60,286 bases of DNA from positions 1 through 60,286 of the forward strand of contig SFGF01000011.1 in assembly GCA_004556655.1 (NCBI GenBank), written 5' to 3'. Positions 9,422 to 17,106 of the stretch are shown in pieces. The position numbers were made by a program, and so were the translations under genes. The DNA comes from Lachnospiraceae bacterium (lineage in GTDB: Bacteria > Bacillota > Clostridia > Lachnospirales > Lachnospiraceae). A model generated the notes under the pieces. The model was not told the origin of the DNA, ran no database searches, and worked only from the letters and a program-made list of their open reading frames with translations. Position 1 is the stretch's first letter; each line of letters begins with the position of its first letter.

Positions 9422-9531
9422 AGCGATTTTGATTGCAAGATGTCAGCAAGCTGACCAAAATCGCTCCCCAAGTCTTTGCGAGCGTCGACTTGAACTTGAT
9501 CAGGCCCGGGTTTGTGTATGCGAACCCGGGC
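9422..9531 (+). other. Array of three hairpins in the rpoZ-rimO spacer
   Basis: Three inverted repeats lie in series. AGCGATTTTG (9422-9431) pairs with CAAAATCGCT (9456-9465), with an inner GTCAGC/GCTGAC stem at 9442-9447 and 9450-9455. CAAGTC (9469-9474) pairs with GACTTG (9487-9492). GCCCGGGTT (9504-9512) pairs with AACCCGGGC (9523-9531). No T run follows, so it is not a plain terminator. It could be an RNA-processing or translation-control element, or a repeat insertion. Confidence 0.6.
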
Positions 9532-9570
9532 TGGACTTTACAGATTAATAGGACAAGAAAGGAACAATGC

Positions 9571-10908
9571 ATGAAACTTTTTTTTATGTCGTTGGGATGC
9601 GATAAAAACCTGGTGGATTCTGAAGAAATGTTAGGCGCACTTACGGAAAGAGGTTTTGATATTACAGACGATGAAACACAGGCTGATATCATTATTATCA
9701 ATACCTGCTGCTTTATCCATGATGCAAAAGAGGAGAGTATTCAGGCAATCCTGGAGATGGCTGAATTCAAAAAGACCGGTAATTGTAAAGCACTGATTGT
9801 AACCGGATGTCTTGCTCAGCGATATCAGGAAGAAGTCACAAAAGAAATTCCGGAAGTGGATGCCGTACTCGGTACCAACAGTCAGGAAAAAATTCTGGAA
9901 GCTGTCGATAAGGCACTGGGTGGTGAGACTACACATATTTTTCAGCCTTTGACCGGAATTCCCAATCTCTCAGGAAAAAGAGTTGTGACAACGGGAGGTT
10001 CTTATGAATATCTGAAAATTGCAGAAGGCTGTGATAAACACTGTACTTATTGTATTATCCCGAAGATACGGGGAAATTACCGGAGTGTTCCCATGGAAAA
10101 ACTGCTGAGACAGGCACAGGAACTGGCAGAACAGGGAGTAAAAGAACTGATTTTGGTTGCCCAGGAGACCACTCTATATGGAAAGGATCTCTACGGTGAA
10201 AAATCACTGCATATTCTTTTGAAAAAACTCTGTGAAATTTCAGGACTTCAGTGGATTCGGATTATGTATTGCTATCCGGAAGAGATTTATCCGGAACTGA
10301 TTGCAACGATCCGCGATGAAAAGAAAATCTGCCATTATCTGGATCTTCCGATTCAGCACGCCAGTGACAAAATTCTCAAAAGAATGGGAAGGCGTACAAG
10401 TAAACAGCAGCTGATCGATATTGTAGAGAAGCTCAGAGAAGAGATTCCGGATATTATGCTCCGAACAACATTGATCACCGGGTTCCCGGGCGAAACACAG
10501 GAAGACCATGAAGAACTTATGGAATTTGTAAATGAAATGGAATTTGAGCGTCTTGGTGTATTTACTTATTCACCTGAGGAGGATACACCGGCAGCAGAGA
10601 TGGAAGATCAGATTTCAGAAGAGGTGAAAGAAGAACGCCGGGATGAACTGATGGAATTGCAGCAGGAAATTTCTCTGGATAACGGACAAAAGCTGATCGG
10701 CAGAACCGTTACTGCTATGGTGGAAGGAAAAGTTGCAGATGAAAATGCTTATGTTGGAAGAACTTATGGTGATGCACCGGGAGTAGACGGATATATTTTT
10801 ATCAACACGGGAGAGATGCTGATGACTGGCGATTTTGCCCGGGTGAAAGTAACTGGTGCACTTGAGTATGATTTGATAGGAGAAATAGAAGATGAATACA
10901 CCAAATAA
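9571..10908 (+). CDS. rimO: Ribosomal protein uS12 methylthiotransferase
   Basis: This radical-SAM enzyme adds a methylthio group to the conserved aspartate of ribosomal protein uS12. The 445-residue product begins MKLFFMSLGCDKNLVDSE, the RimO-specific UPF0004 start with its first cluster cysteine. The radical-SAM motif CDKHCTYC (CxxxCxxC) follows EG in the centre, and a TRAM RNA-binding domain closes the protein. MiaB would share the architecture, but the N-terminal KNLVDSE is RimO-like. I chose the ATG at 9571, preceded by GAAAGGA, because upstream in-frame codons run through the hairpin spacer. It overlaps pgsA by 17 bp. Confidence 0.95.
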   Translation: MKLFFMSLGCDKNLVDSEEMLGALTERGFDITDDETQADIIIINTCCFIHDAKEESIQAILEMAEFKKTGNCKALIVTGCLAQRYQEEVTKEIPEVDAVLGTNSQEKILEAVDKALGGETTHIFQPLTGIPNLSGKRVVTTGGSYEYLKIAEGCDKHCTYCIIPKIRGNYRSVPMEKLLRQAQELAEQGVKELILVAQETTLYGKDLYGEKSLHILLKKLCEISGLQWIRIMYCYPEEIYPELIATIRDEKKICHYLDLPIQHASDKILKRMGRRTSKQQLIDIVEKLREEIPDIMLRTTLITGFPGETQEDHEELMEFVNEMEFERLGVFTYSPEEDTPAAEMEDQISEEVKEERRDELMELQQEISLDNGQKLIGRTVTAMVEGKVADENAYVGRTYGDAPGVDGYIFINTGEMLMTGDFARVKVTGALEYDLIGEIEDEYTK

Positions 10909-11428
10909 ACTTACATTGCTGAGAGTGATATTAATTCCATTCTTTGTTGTCTGTATGCTTGCTGTAAACGCAGGCTGGGGTAAATGGGCAGCACTTTCTA
11001 TTTTTATCATAGCCAGCCTGACGGATATGCTTGATGGCTATCTTGCCCGCCGTGATAATCTGGTCACAAACTTCGGAAAATTCATGGATCCTCTTGCAGA
11101 TAAACTGCTTGTCTGCTCTGCAATGATCTGTCTGGTAGATATGGAACGTATCCCCAGTTGGGTTGTTATCATCATTATCGGACGTGAATTTGTGATCAGC
11201 GGATTTCGCCTGATTGCATCGGATAACGGCGTGGTGATTGCGGCAAACTATTGGGGTAAGATTAAAACTGTATGTCAGATGATTATGATTATTGTTGTAA
11301 TTGCGGATCTTGGCGGTGTCTTTGTCGTCGTGGAACAGGTATTGATTTATCTTTCCCTGATCCTGACTGTGATTTCTCTGGCAACATATCTTTGGGATAA
11401 TCGCAAAGTATTATCCATGCAGGACTGA
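10892..11428 (+). CDS. pgsA: CDP-diacylglycerol-glycerol-3-phosphate 3-phosphatidyltransferase
   Basis: Catalyses formation of phosphatidylglycerol phosphate, the committed step to phosphatidylglycerol and cardiolipin, in the cytoplasmic membrane. The 178-residue, multi-pass protein carries the CDP-alcohol phosphotransferase motif DG-x2-AR-x8-G-x3-D-x3-D, seen as DGYLARRDNLVTNFG then KFMDPLADK. The start MNTPNKLTLLRV is typical. It starts inside the end of rimO, suggesting coupled translation, and is followed 15 bp later by cinA. Confidence 0.95.
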   Translation: MNTPNKLTLLRVILIPFFVVCMLAVNAGWGKWAALSIFIIASLTDMLDGYLARRDNLVTNFGKFMDPLADKLLVCSAMICLVDMERIPSWVVIIIIGREFVISGFRLIASDNGVVIAANYWGKIKTVCQMIMIIVVIADLGGVFVVVEQVLIYLSLILTVISLATYLWDNRKVLSMQD

Positions 11429-11443
11429 TAAAGGAGAGAAGCA

Positions 11444-12709
11444 ATGATAGTAGAACTTGTCTGTGTAGGAACTGAACTTCTGTTGGGAAACATTGTAAAT
11501 ACAAATGCCGCTTATCTTGCGGAGATGTGTGCGCGACTTGGACTGAGTATGTATTATCAGTCTGTAGTAGGTGACAATGAAGAACGTATGACACAGGTCA
11601 TCGCTCAGGCTGTTGACCGTTCGGATGTAGTGATTTTATGCGGTGGTCTTGGACCCACACAGGATGATCTTACAAAAGAAGTAACTGCAAAAGTGATGGG
11701 AATGAAACTGGTGGAAGATGAACATACCAGAAATTGCATTCAGGAGTACATGAACAATTTATTTGTCGGCCGACCGGATGCAAAAATCACTGATAATAAC
11801 TGGAAGCAGGCTCTGGTTCCAGAGGGAGCATTGATTCTGGACAATGCCAATGGAACAGCACCCGGTCTGATTATAGAAGAAAACGGCAAAATCGTAATTC
11901 TTCTTCCTGGACCTCCAAATGAGCTGAAACCAATGTTTGAAAATCAGGTATATCCTTATCTCCGCGAAAAACAGCCGGAAGTAATCTTATCACGTATGAT
12001 AAAAATCTGTGGTATAGGTGAAAGTGCTGTAGAAGATAAAATCCAGGATATGATCGATGCTCAGAATAATCCTACGATTGCTACTTATGCCAAAACCGGT
12101 GAAGTTCACCTTCGTGTTACCGCCCGCGCAGAAAGTGAAGCAGAAGCAAAAAAAATGATCAAGCCGGTGGTTCGCGAATTGAAGGTACGATTTGGTAAAA
12201 ATATTTATACTACAGATGAACATAAAACCCTGGAAGAATGTGTGATCGATCTTCTGAAAGATCAGGAACTGGAACTTACTACCGTAGAATCCTGTACCGG
12301 TGGTGCACTTGCTGCTCGTCTTGTCAATGTTCCGGGAGCATCTGATGTATTAAAACAGGGACTTGTAACATATTCAAATAAATCAAAACGCAAATTTACG
12401 CTTGTTAAAAAATCTACTCTGAAAGATGAAGGTGCTGTCAGCCATAAAACAGCAAAAGAAATGGCAAAAGGTGCTGTCGAAAATACAGGCTGCGATGTCA
12501 GTGTATCTGTCACCGGACTTGCCGGTCCGAATGGCGGTACGAAAGAAAAACCGGTGGGGCTGGTCTATATCGGATGCTGCTATAAAGGAAAAACAACCGT
12601 CAGAGAATTCCATTTCAACGGCAACCGCAGCAAAGTACGGGAACAGGCTGTGGTACAGGGACTTGTACTTCTCAGAGACTGCATACTGGAAAACTATGTA
12701 AACGAATAA
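11444..12709 (+). CDS. cinA: CinA-family protein (NMN amidohydrolase / MoCF-like)
   Basis: The 421-residue protein combines an N-terminal MoaB/MogA-like domain (ELVCVGTELLLGNIVNTNA, then GGLGPTQDDLTKE) with a C-terminal CinA domain (TVESCTGGALAARL, VSVTGLAGP). Family members act in pyridine-nucleotide salvage, hydrolysing NMN to nicotinate mononucleotide or ADP-ribose, and were named for competence-induced expression. It is preceded by AAAGGAGAG and is last in the yicC operon. In many Firmicutes recA follows, but here the operon ends at a long inverted repeat. Confidence 0.94.
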   Translation: MIVELVCVGTELLLGNIVNTNAAYLAEMCARLGLSMYYQSVVGDNEERMTQVIAQAVDRSDVVILCGGLGPTQDDLTKEVTAKVMGMKLVEDEHTRNCIQEYMNNLFVGRPDAKITDNNWKQALVPEGALILDNANGTAPGLIIEENGKIVILLPGPPNELKPMFENQVYPYLREKQPEVILSRMIKICGIGESAVEDKIQDMIDAQNNPTIATYAKTGEVHLRVTARAESEAEAKKMIKPVVRELKVRFGKNIYTTDEHKTLEECVIDLLKDQELELTTVESCTGGALAARLVNVPGASDVLKQGLVTYSNKSKRKFTLVKKSTLKDEGAVSHKTAKEMAKGAVENTGCDVSVSVTGLAGPNGGTKEKPVGLVYIGCCYKGKTTVREFHFNGNRSKVREQAVVQGLVLLRDCILENYVNE

Positions 12710-12845
12710 TGGGATTTTTGATTTGTGTAAAATATAAATAATGGACCGATGAGATTATGTCTATCATACCGATGTCAGTCTCATTTGTCGGACAACTCAT
12801 GATATGTAACAAACATATTATTTTGTATCGTGAGAATACGTGTGA

Positions 12846-13003
12846 AAAATCGAGTAGTCCGTTTTAGAAGCATTGGGATAAGTGAGCCTGAAGATCCAGC
12901 GCTTACGCAGACTTAGGCGCGACGGCTCTCCGGAGCGTCTTAGTCGGAGTTAGCGATTAGCTGAAGGGGAACGGCCTGCTTCTAAAACGGACTACTCGAT
13001 TTT
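12846..13003. repeat. Cruciform repeat, copy 1 (convergent intergenic region)
   Basis: A perfect 27-bp inverted repeat (12846-12872 with 12977-13003) encloses a 50-bp core at 12903-12952. The same 50 bp recurs without mismatch at 20541-20590. The core folds as GAC-GCTC-TCCG-GAGC-GTC with one bulged G. The next bases (TTAGCTGAAGGGGA) are also shared with copy 2. The outer arms end in A/T runs on either strand, so the element could act as a bidirectional terminator between cinA and the 13039-13676 genes. It fills most of the 330-bp gap between those genes. Confidence 0.85.
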
Positions 13004-13038
13004 CTGCACATCTTCCATGACCCCAAAAATATACAAAG

Positions 13039-13314
13039 TTATCTCTGCTGCATCATTTTCATAAGTGCCGCCATTTTATCGATTTTTGCAATATCCTGAG
13101 GACTTTTTCCTGCTTTCATCACATTGATGATCATATCTATTTCACTTTGTGTAAACTGAAGTCCTTTCTTTTTTGAACTGGCTGCAGCCGTCATTAGAAG
13201 AGGAAGTATATCATTCTGAGATTTGTTTGCTCCCTGACTGGCAAATGACTGGAGCATTGCCAGTTTTGCCGGATCAATCCCGGAAAGGGAAGGATCTTTC
13301 ATCCAATCCTGCAT
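13039..13314 (-). CDS. Hypothetical protein, 91 residues
   Basis: I do not recognise this family. The product is small, methionine/lysine rich and predicted helical, with no signal peptide or membrane segment; the end (KMAALMKMMQQR) is amphipathic. It starts in the TAATG overlap with the stop codon of the preceding gene, with AGGAGGTGA inside that gene's end, so the two are translationally coupled and probably form a complex or work together. The unit ends at cruciform repeat copy 1. The nearby subtilases and Gly/Cys-rich peptide suggest, but do not prove, a spore-related role. Confidence 0.75.
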   Translation of the reverse strand: MQDWMKDPSLSGIDPAKLAMLQSFASQGANKSQNDILPLLMTAAASSKKKGLQFTQSEIDMIINVMKAGKSPQDIAKIDKMAALMKMMQQR

Positions 13315-13676
13315 TAAGGTGTCACCTCCTGAGTTTCCGGATTTTCCTGATACATCTGTAAAAGCTGGATCGTGTTCAGCGCAAAGAGAATCTGATCAAT
13401 GCTGTCTCTGATCGGTCCTGTAGCATATTTACGTATATCATTCAGCATATCAACCGGCTGCACGGCTTCCTGACTGGATGACATCATTGTCATCTCCGGT
13501 TGTGGGTGACTGAATATGGAAATTGTGTTGGAAAGCTCCAGCATTTTTGCATAAATGGATAAGACCTGCTGGCTCTTACCGGAAAAGTAAGGAATCGCAG
13601 CCTTTAAAACCTGAATAGAATCCTGACTGACCATAGAATCTAACGGTGTCATGGGCTGATTAGTTTCTTCATTCAT
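13314..13676 (-). CDS. Hypothetical protein, 120 residues
   Basis: Unrecognised soluble protein and first gene of a two-gene leftward unit. It has a Gln/Met-rich, mostly helical sequence with a central block SGKSQQVLSIYAKMLELSN and a C-terminal helix (DQILFALNTIQLLQMYQ) that may mediate pairing with the 91-residue partner. The GKS is not in a Walker A context. The only good ribosome site, GGAGG, lies in the loop and descending arm of a terminator-like hairpin directly before the ATG. The stop overlaps the next start as TAATG. Confidence 0.75.
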   Translation of the reverse strand: MNEETNQPMTPLDSMVSQDSIQVLKAAIPYFSGKSQQVLSIYAKMLELSNTISIFSHPQPEMTMMSSSQEAVQPVDMLNDIRKYATGPIRDSIDQILFALNTIQLLQMYQENPETQEVTP

Positions 13677-13698
13677 AAAAAAGCCTCCGGGCTTTTTT
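13677..13698 (-). promoter_or_regulatory. Terminator-like hairpin that encloses the ribosome site of the 120-residue gene
   Basis: On the minus strand AAAAAAGCC pairs with GGCTTTTTT around a CGGA loop, and the ATG follows immediately. The GGAGG Shine-Dalgarno lies in the loop and descending arm, seven bases before the start. The same sequence looks like an intrinsic terminator on both strands. Folding would both hide the ribosome site and could stop transcription. Confidence 0.6.
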
Positions 13699-13832
13699 TA
13701 AAGCATATGAAAATAATATGCGAAATAGAACTGGAACATTCTGTTCTTTGAGAACCCAATTAGTAAATACTCGCATATAATATTTATGTAAATAAACCGG
13801 AATATTAGGTGATTGGTTCCCAGGGAGGACTT

Positions 13833-13979
13833 ATGCAAGGTGAACGTGGAAAAATTGTGATTAAAGGAAATGAGTTTTATGAGATAGATCTGGAATGTGA
13901 GAAAAGGAAAAAAGAGGGAAAACTATGTGATGAAACATCGAAATGGAAGAAAGAAATCAAGAAGAAAGAGAAGAAATAA
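13833..13979 (+). CDS. Hypothetical basic peptide, 48 residues
   Basis: A short gene with all expected signals: GGGAGGA at 13824-13830, ATG at 13833, 48 codons, TAA at 13977-13979, and an immediate perfect terminator. The product is hydrophilic: an N-terminal strand-like segment (GKIVIKGNEFYEIDLECE) followed by a lysine-rich tail ending KKEIKKKEKK. There are two cysteines and no signal or membrane segment. The function is unknown. The lysine-rich tail could bind nucleic acid or acidic surfaces, but that is only inference. Confidence 0.6.
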   Translation: MQGERGKIVIKGNEFYEIDLECEKRKKEGKLCDETSKWKKEIKKKEKK

Positions 13980-14003
13980 GGAAGCCGGGATAACCCGGCT
14001 TCC
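13980..14003. terminator. Terminator after the 48-codon gene, shared with the Gly/Cys-rich gene
   Basis: GGAAGCCGGG and CCCGGCTTCC form a perfect 10-bp stem with an ATAA loop, followed by TTTCTTTTCTT on the plus strand. It lies between convergent genes and starts at the base after the stop codon. Confidence 0.85.
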
Positions 14004-14015
14004 TTTCTTTTCTTA

Positions 14016-14258
14016 TCAGCAGCAGTTATTATTTCCGCATCCGCAGAAGAACAGGAGAAGAATAATAATCCAACAGCAGTTGTCGCCGCCAAATCCACAT
14101 CCGTCGTTATTTCCGCAGAATGCCAGAAGAATGAGGATCCAGATAATGCTGCTGCAGCTTCCGTTTCCGTTAAAAAGTCCGAATCCGTTGCCGTTACATC
14201 CACATCCACAGTCACGGTCTCGATCGCATCCACAGTTTGTTGCTGTAATATCACTCAT
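14016..14258 (-). CDS. Gly/Cys/Asn-rich small membrane peptide, 80 residues
   Basis: The sequence alternates cysteine/glycine/asparagine-rich stretches (CGCDRDRDCGCGCNGNG; the end CGCGNNNCC) with two very hydrophobic segments (IIWILILLAF and WIIILLLFF). Similar small proteins in related bacteria carry uninformative names such as chorion-like high-cysteine protein. The composition recalls small hydrophobic spore-coat or crust peptides, which cross-link through disulfides. The ATG at 14258 follows TGGAGGAAT, part of a small ATTCC/GGAAT hairpin. CATATGAT at 14303-14296 on this strand resembles a sigma-E/K -10 element. The spore role is inference. Confidence 0.7.
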   Translation of the reverse strand: MSDITATNCGCDRDRDCGCGCNGNGFGLFNGNGSCSSIIWILILLAFCGNNDGCGFGGDNCCWIIILLLFFCGCGNNNCC

Positions 14259-14348
14259 GTTTTATTCCTCCAGGAATTTTTATTGATTACACTTCATCAT
14301 ATGGAAAGGACAGGCGCAGTGTTACAAAATAAATAAGAAAAAGATTTT

Positions 14349-16049
14349 TCAAGTCGCGGATATAGAAGAAAAAACCTGATACAGATTCAATGTTCCATAT
14401 CCCCATTCCCTGTTCGGATAGATCAGTGCTTCACTGCGGTCTGCTCCCCGTATAAGAAAATTCTTAATTTCATAACCCGATAAATATTGGTATTGGCTGA
14501 TTTTTAACCCCCATTCCATAAGCTGTGCACTGCTTCCCGCTGTCAATGCAGCAGCTGGACTGGTTCCGCTCTTTGTAGTATAACCATTCCTGAGATTAGG
14601 TCCAGTAAGATTAATTCCCGGAGCCGTAAGATCCGGTTTGATCTGATTATTCCTTGTGAAACCACGACCGGAATTGATATACAGACTTCCTGTATATGCA
14701 TCATATGCCGCTGCAGTAATCACATGGACAGAGTTACCCGGAGTTGTAATTGTAGTAAAAGGATTTGGGGAGAGAAAAGTAACATCTGGATTAACAAATC
14801 CAGATATCGGAAGCCACATATGAAATTCTCCGTTTTGTCGACTGGACACATACACATCGATAGTCCAGATTCCCGGCGTGGGTTTATCAAAACGAATAAA
14901 AACCAATTGACTGCCGGATGTATTTTGAACCAGATCATAATTAACATAAATCTTGGTTTCCTGAAGGAAGAACCGGATTTTTTCTGTTCTTCCGAGGCGT
15001 GCAGGTATCCTGGGTATCACTTCACCTACCGGAGAACGAAAACCTACGGAAAACAATTCCGGTGGCTGTCCCCAAAGCTCAATAAAGAATCCTTTGGTAT
15101 TCTCCTGTACAAAGATTTCCACGCTTTGAGGAGCGGTAGAAGATTCGACATTTCCCAAAAAATGATGTGCTTTGCCCGCTTCTCCTCCGGCCGCCACAAC
15201 CGTTGCTACTCCCGGTAGAGAGTCCAGGCGACGCAGGGATATATCAAGCGGAGTGTATCCCATATGATCTCCCTGATTGCTGCCGAGTGCAATACAGAGA
15301 ATCAATGGCATACGGATTTTTCTGGAAAGATCCAGGAGATACTTAACACCAGTCATAATATCCGTTTCCTGAAAAACAGGAATATCACCTGAAAAATAAT
15401 AAAAATCTTTTAGATGCTGTTTGGCTTCTTTCAGCCGGACAACTGCCAGAGTCGCAAGGGGAGCAGCTCCGATAAAATCAGATACCGGATCCTCTGTTCC
15501 CGCAGCCACTCCCGCAACATAAGTACCATGCCCGTCAGTATCGGTGGAAGGAACAACCGAAAGAGGAAGAGTACTGGAGAGTGCTTCATTAATCTGTTCT
15601 TCCGTATATTCGGTTCCGTATCCATAAGGTCCGCTGTTATCTTCAGAAGGAATTGTCTGATCCCAGATTCTTATGATCCGTGTCCTGCTGTCAGGGGCCT
15701 GAAATGCCGGATGCGTATAAAGAATTCCTGTATCCAGAAACCCGATCATAATACCCTGACCTTTCAATTCCAGAGCTGGCTGTGTCTGTGCTTTCAATAT
15801 ACCGGCTTCTTCCAGACTGGTTGTATCAAGTGTAGTAAAAAGATTTGGCACTACACTGTAAACAAAATTTTCGGGATTGTTGATCGGCCACAAAGATATT
15901 GGCACGTGAATAACTGCAAAATCTGAGTTGATAATCTGTGGATCGTAATTTTGAAAAGAAAAAATAAATTCTTCCGGTGTTGTATAAGTATAGGGAATGA
16001 GCAGATCGAGATACTCATTAGAATATATACGTTCTTGTAATTGATTCAT
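14349..16049 (-). CDS. S8 subtilisin-like protease, Csp-like
   Basis: The 566-residue protein is a subtilase with an apparently intact triad: Asp106 (GFLDTGI), His174 (DTDGHGTYVAG) and Ser497 (KSGTSPAAA). A roughly 90-residue N-terminal prodomain-like region precedes it, and a large beta-rich insertion lies between about residues 290 and 430, as in the Csp family. Csp proteases of clostridia act in spore germination by activating the cortex hydrolase SleC, but the family also includes vegetative members. There is no signal peptide. It is second in a leftward unit, 58 bp after another subtilase gene. No sleC is seen nearby. Confidence 0.85.
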   Translation of the reverse strand: MNQLQERIYSNEYLDLLIPYTYTTPEEFIFSFQNYDPQIINSDFAVIHVPISLWPINNPENFVYSVVPNLFTTLDTTSLEEAGILKAQTQPALELKGQGIMIGFLDTGILYTHPAFQAPDSRTRIIRIWDQTIPSEDNSGPYGYGTEYTEEQINEALSSTLPLSVVPSTDTDGHGTYVAGVAAGTEDPVSDFIGAAPLATLAVVRLKEAKQHLKDFYYFSGDIPVFQETDIMTGVKYLLDLSRKIRMPLILCIALGSNQGDHMGYTPLDISLRRLDSLPGVATVVAAGGEAGKAHHFLGNVESSTAPQSVEIFVQENTKGFFIELWGQPPELFSVGFRSPVGEVIPRIPARLGRTEKIRFFLQETKIYVNYDLVQNTSGSQLVFIRFDKPTPGIWTIDVYVSSRQNGEFHMWLPISGFVNPDVTFLSPNPFTTITTPGNSVHVITAAAYDAYTGSLYINSGRGFTRNNQIKPDLTAPGINLTGPNLRNGYTTKSGTSPAAALTAGSSAQLMEWGLKISQYQYLSGYEIKNFLIRGADRSEALIYPNREWGYGTLNLYQVFSSISAT

Positions 16050-16107
16050 AAAAAAACCGTTTTTCTACATTCTATGCTGGAACAGATAGTTTAAGACATT
16101 AACAGCA

Positions 16108-16944
16108 TCATAGCTTCAGGAAAGCATCAATATCCAATTCTCCCCAGCCCTGCTGATTTCTTCCATATCCCAGATCAACGGCGGCTTCCTTCAGAAGCAT
16201 TTTTATTTCTACATTTGTTAAATACGGATCTTTTTCCAGCATAAGAGCAATTGCTCCTGAGACCTTGGGCGTAGACATAGAAGTGCCGCTTTTTTCTGCA
16301 TAATTGCCTTTACCGCCGGGAGAACAGGAAATCACATGAGAACCTGGCATTACAATATCCGGTTTGAAAATACATTCCGGGGTCGGTCCGCTTCCGGAAA
16401 TTCCGGTTCTGGAATCGAGAAGATCACTGGAACCAACGGTAATTACTTTTCGACTGATTCCCGGAGCAGTGATTGTTCCGGGAAGGGGACCCATATTTCC
16501 GGCAGCAGTAACAACCACGAGACCTGCATCCCAGGCCTCTTCCACTGCTTTTACCAGCTGAGCGCTGTTTTTCGCCTGATTGTTTACAGTGCCCACCGAA
16601 ATATTAACGATTCGGATCCCATATTCCTCTTTGTTTTCCTCCACCCAATGAATTGCATCCATCACGTCACGTACATTGCCATTTCCTCTTTTATCCAGTA
16701 TTTTAGCGCAGATAATATGAGCATTTGGAGCAATTCCTTTATATCTGCCCCCGGACGCTTTCCCGTTCCCTGCGATCAGACCGGCTACATGCGTTCCATG
16801 GCCATTGTCATCATAAGGACGTTTTCGATTGTTTAAGAAATCTTGAAATGCTTTAATACGATTATCAAAATCTATATGAGGAAAAATACCGGTATCCAGA
16901 ACTGCTACACCGACACCCTGACCGGTCAGAGACTTGTTTTTCAT
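16108..16944 (-). CDS. S8 subtilisin-like protease, compact intracellular type
   Basis: The 278-residue product is almost only the catalytic domain: Asp17 (AVLDTGI), His49 (DNGHGTHVAGLIAG), the oxyanion-hole Asn in TAAGNMG, and Ser222 (KSGTSMSTP). It lacks a signal peptide and a prodomain, as in AprX/intracellular subtilisins, so it probably acts in the cytoplasm or mother cell. I chose the ATG at 16944 (MKNKSLTGQG), preceded by AAAAGGTGA; codons upstream give an unlikely extension. It heads a two-protease unit and is divergent from the Re-citrate-synthase-like gene. Confidence 0.88.
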   Translation of the reverse strand: MKNKSLTGQGVGVAVLDTGIFPHIDFDNRIKAFQDFLNNRKRPYDDNGHGTHVAGLIAGNGKASGGRYKGIAPNAHIICAKILDKRGNGNVRDVMDAIHWVEENKEEYGIRIVNISVGTVNNQAKNSAQLVKAVEEAWDAGLVVVTAAGNMGPLPGTITAPGISRKVITVGSSDLLDSRTGISGSGPTPECIFKPDIVMPGSHVISCSPGGKGNYAEKSGTSMSTPKVSGAIALMLEKDPYLTNVEIKMLLKEAAVDLGYGRNQQGWGELDIDAFLKL

Positions 16945-16992
16945 ATATTCACCTTTTTTATATAGTTTATGATGATTGAAAGGAAGATGTAC

Positions 16993-17021
16993 TTGACAGA
17001 TATTGTATGATTGTATACAAT
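16993..17021 (+). promoter_or_regulatory. Promoter with palindromic GntR-type operator candidate
   Basis: TTGACA (16993-16998) and TACAAT (17016-17021) are 17 bp apart. The -10 forms the right half of a perfect 12-bp palindrome, ATTGTATACAAT (17010-17021). The core TTGTATACAA has the T-x-GT-x-AC-x-A pattern typical of operators of GntR regulators with an FCD domain, and such a gene is second in this operon. Binding at the -10 would repress. Confidence 0.65.
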
Positions 17022-17106
17022 AAAACAACATAAGAAAAATGGAATGTATAACTGAATACAAAACGGAATGGACTTCCTATTTTGTATTATGAGGAGGAGA
17101 AGCATT

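Noticed and set aside
12846..13003. Possible structured non-coding RNA or IS remnant in the cinA spacer
   Set aside because: There is no transposase, promoter or terminal duplication. The pairing and the second copy fit a dispersed terminator-like repeat better, so it is listed as a repeat.
13877..14286. Open frames on both strands around the Gly/Cys-rich gene
   Set aside because: They cross a perfect terminator (13980-14003) and a Cys/Gly codon repeat that produces biased translations. Only the 14016-14258 frame and the 48-codon gene have proper ribosome sites.
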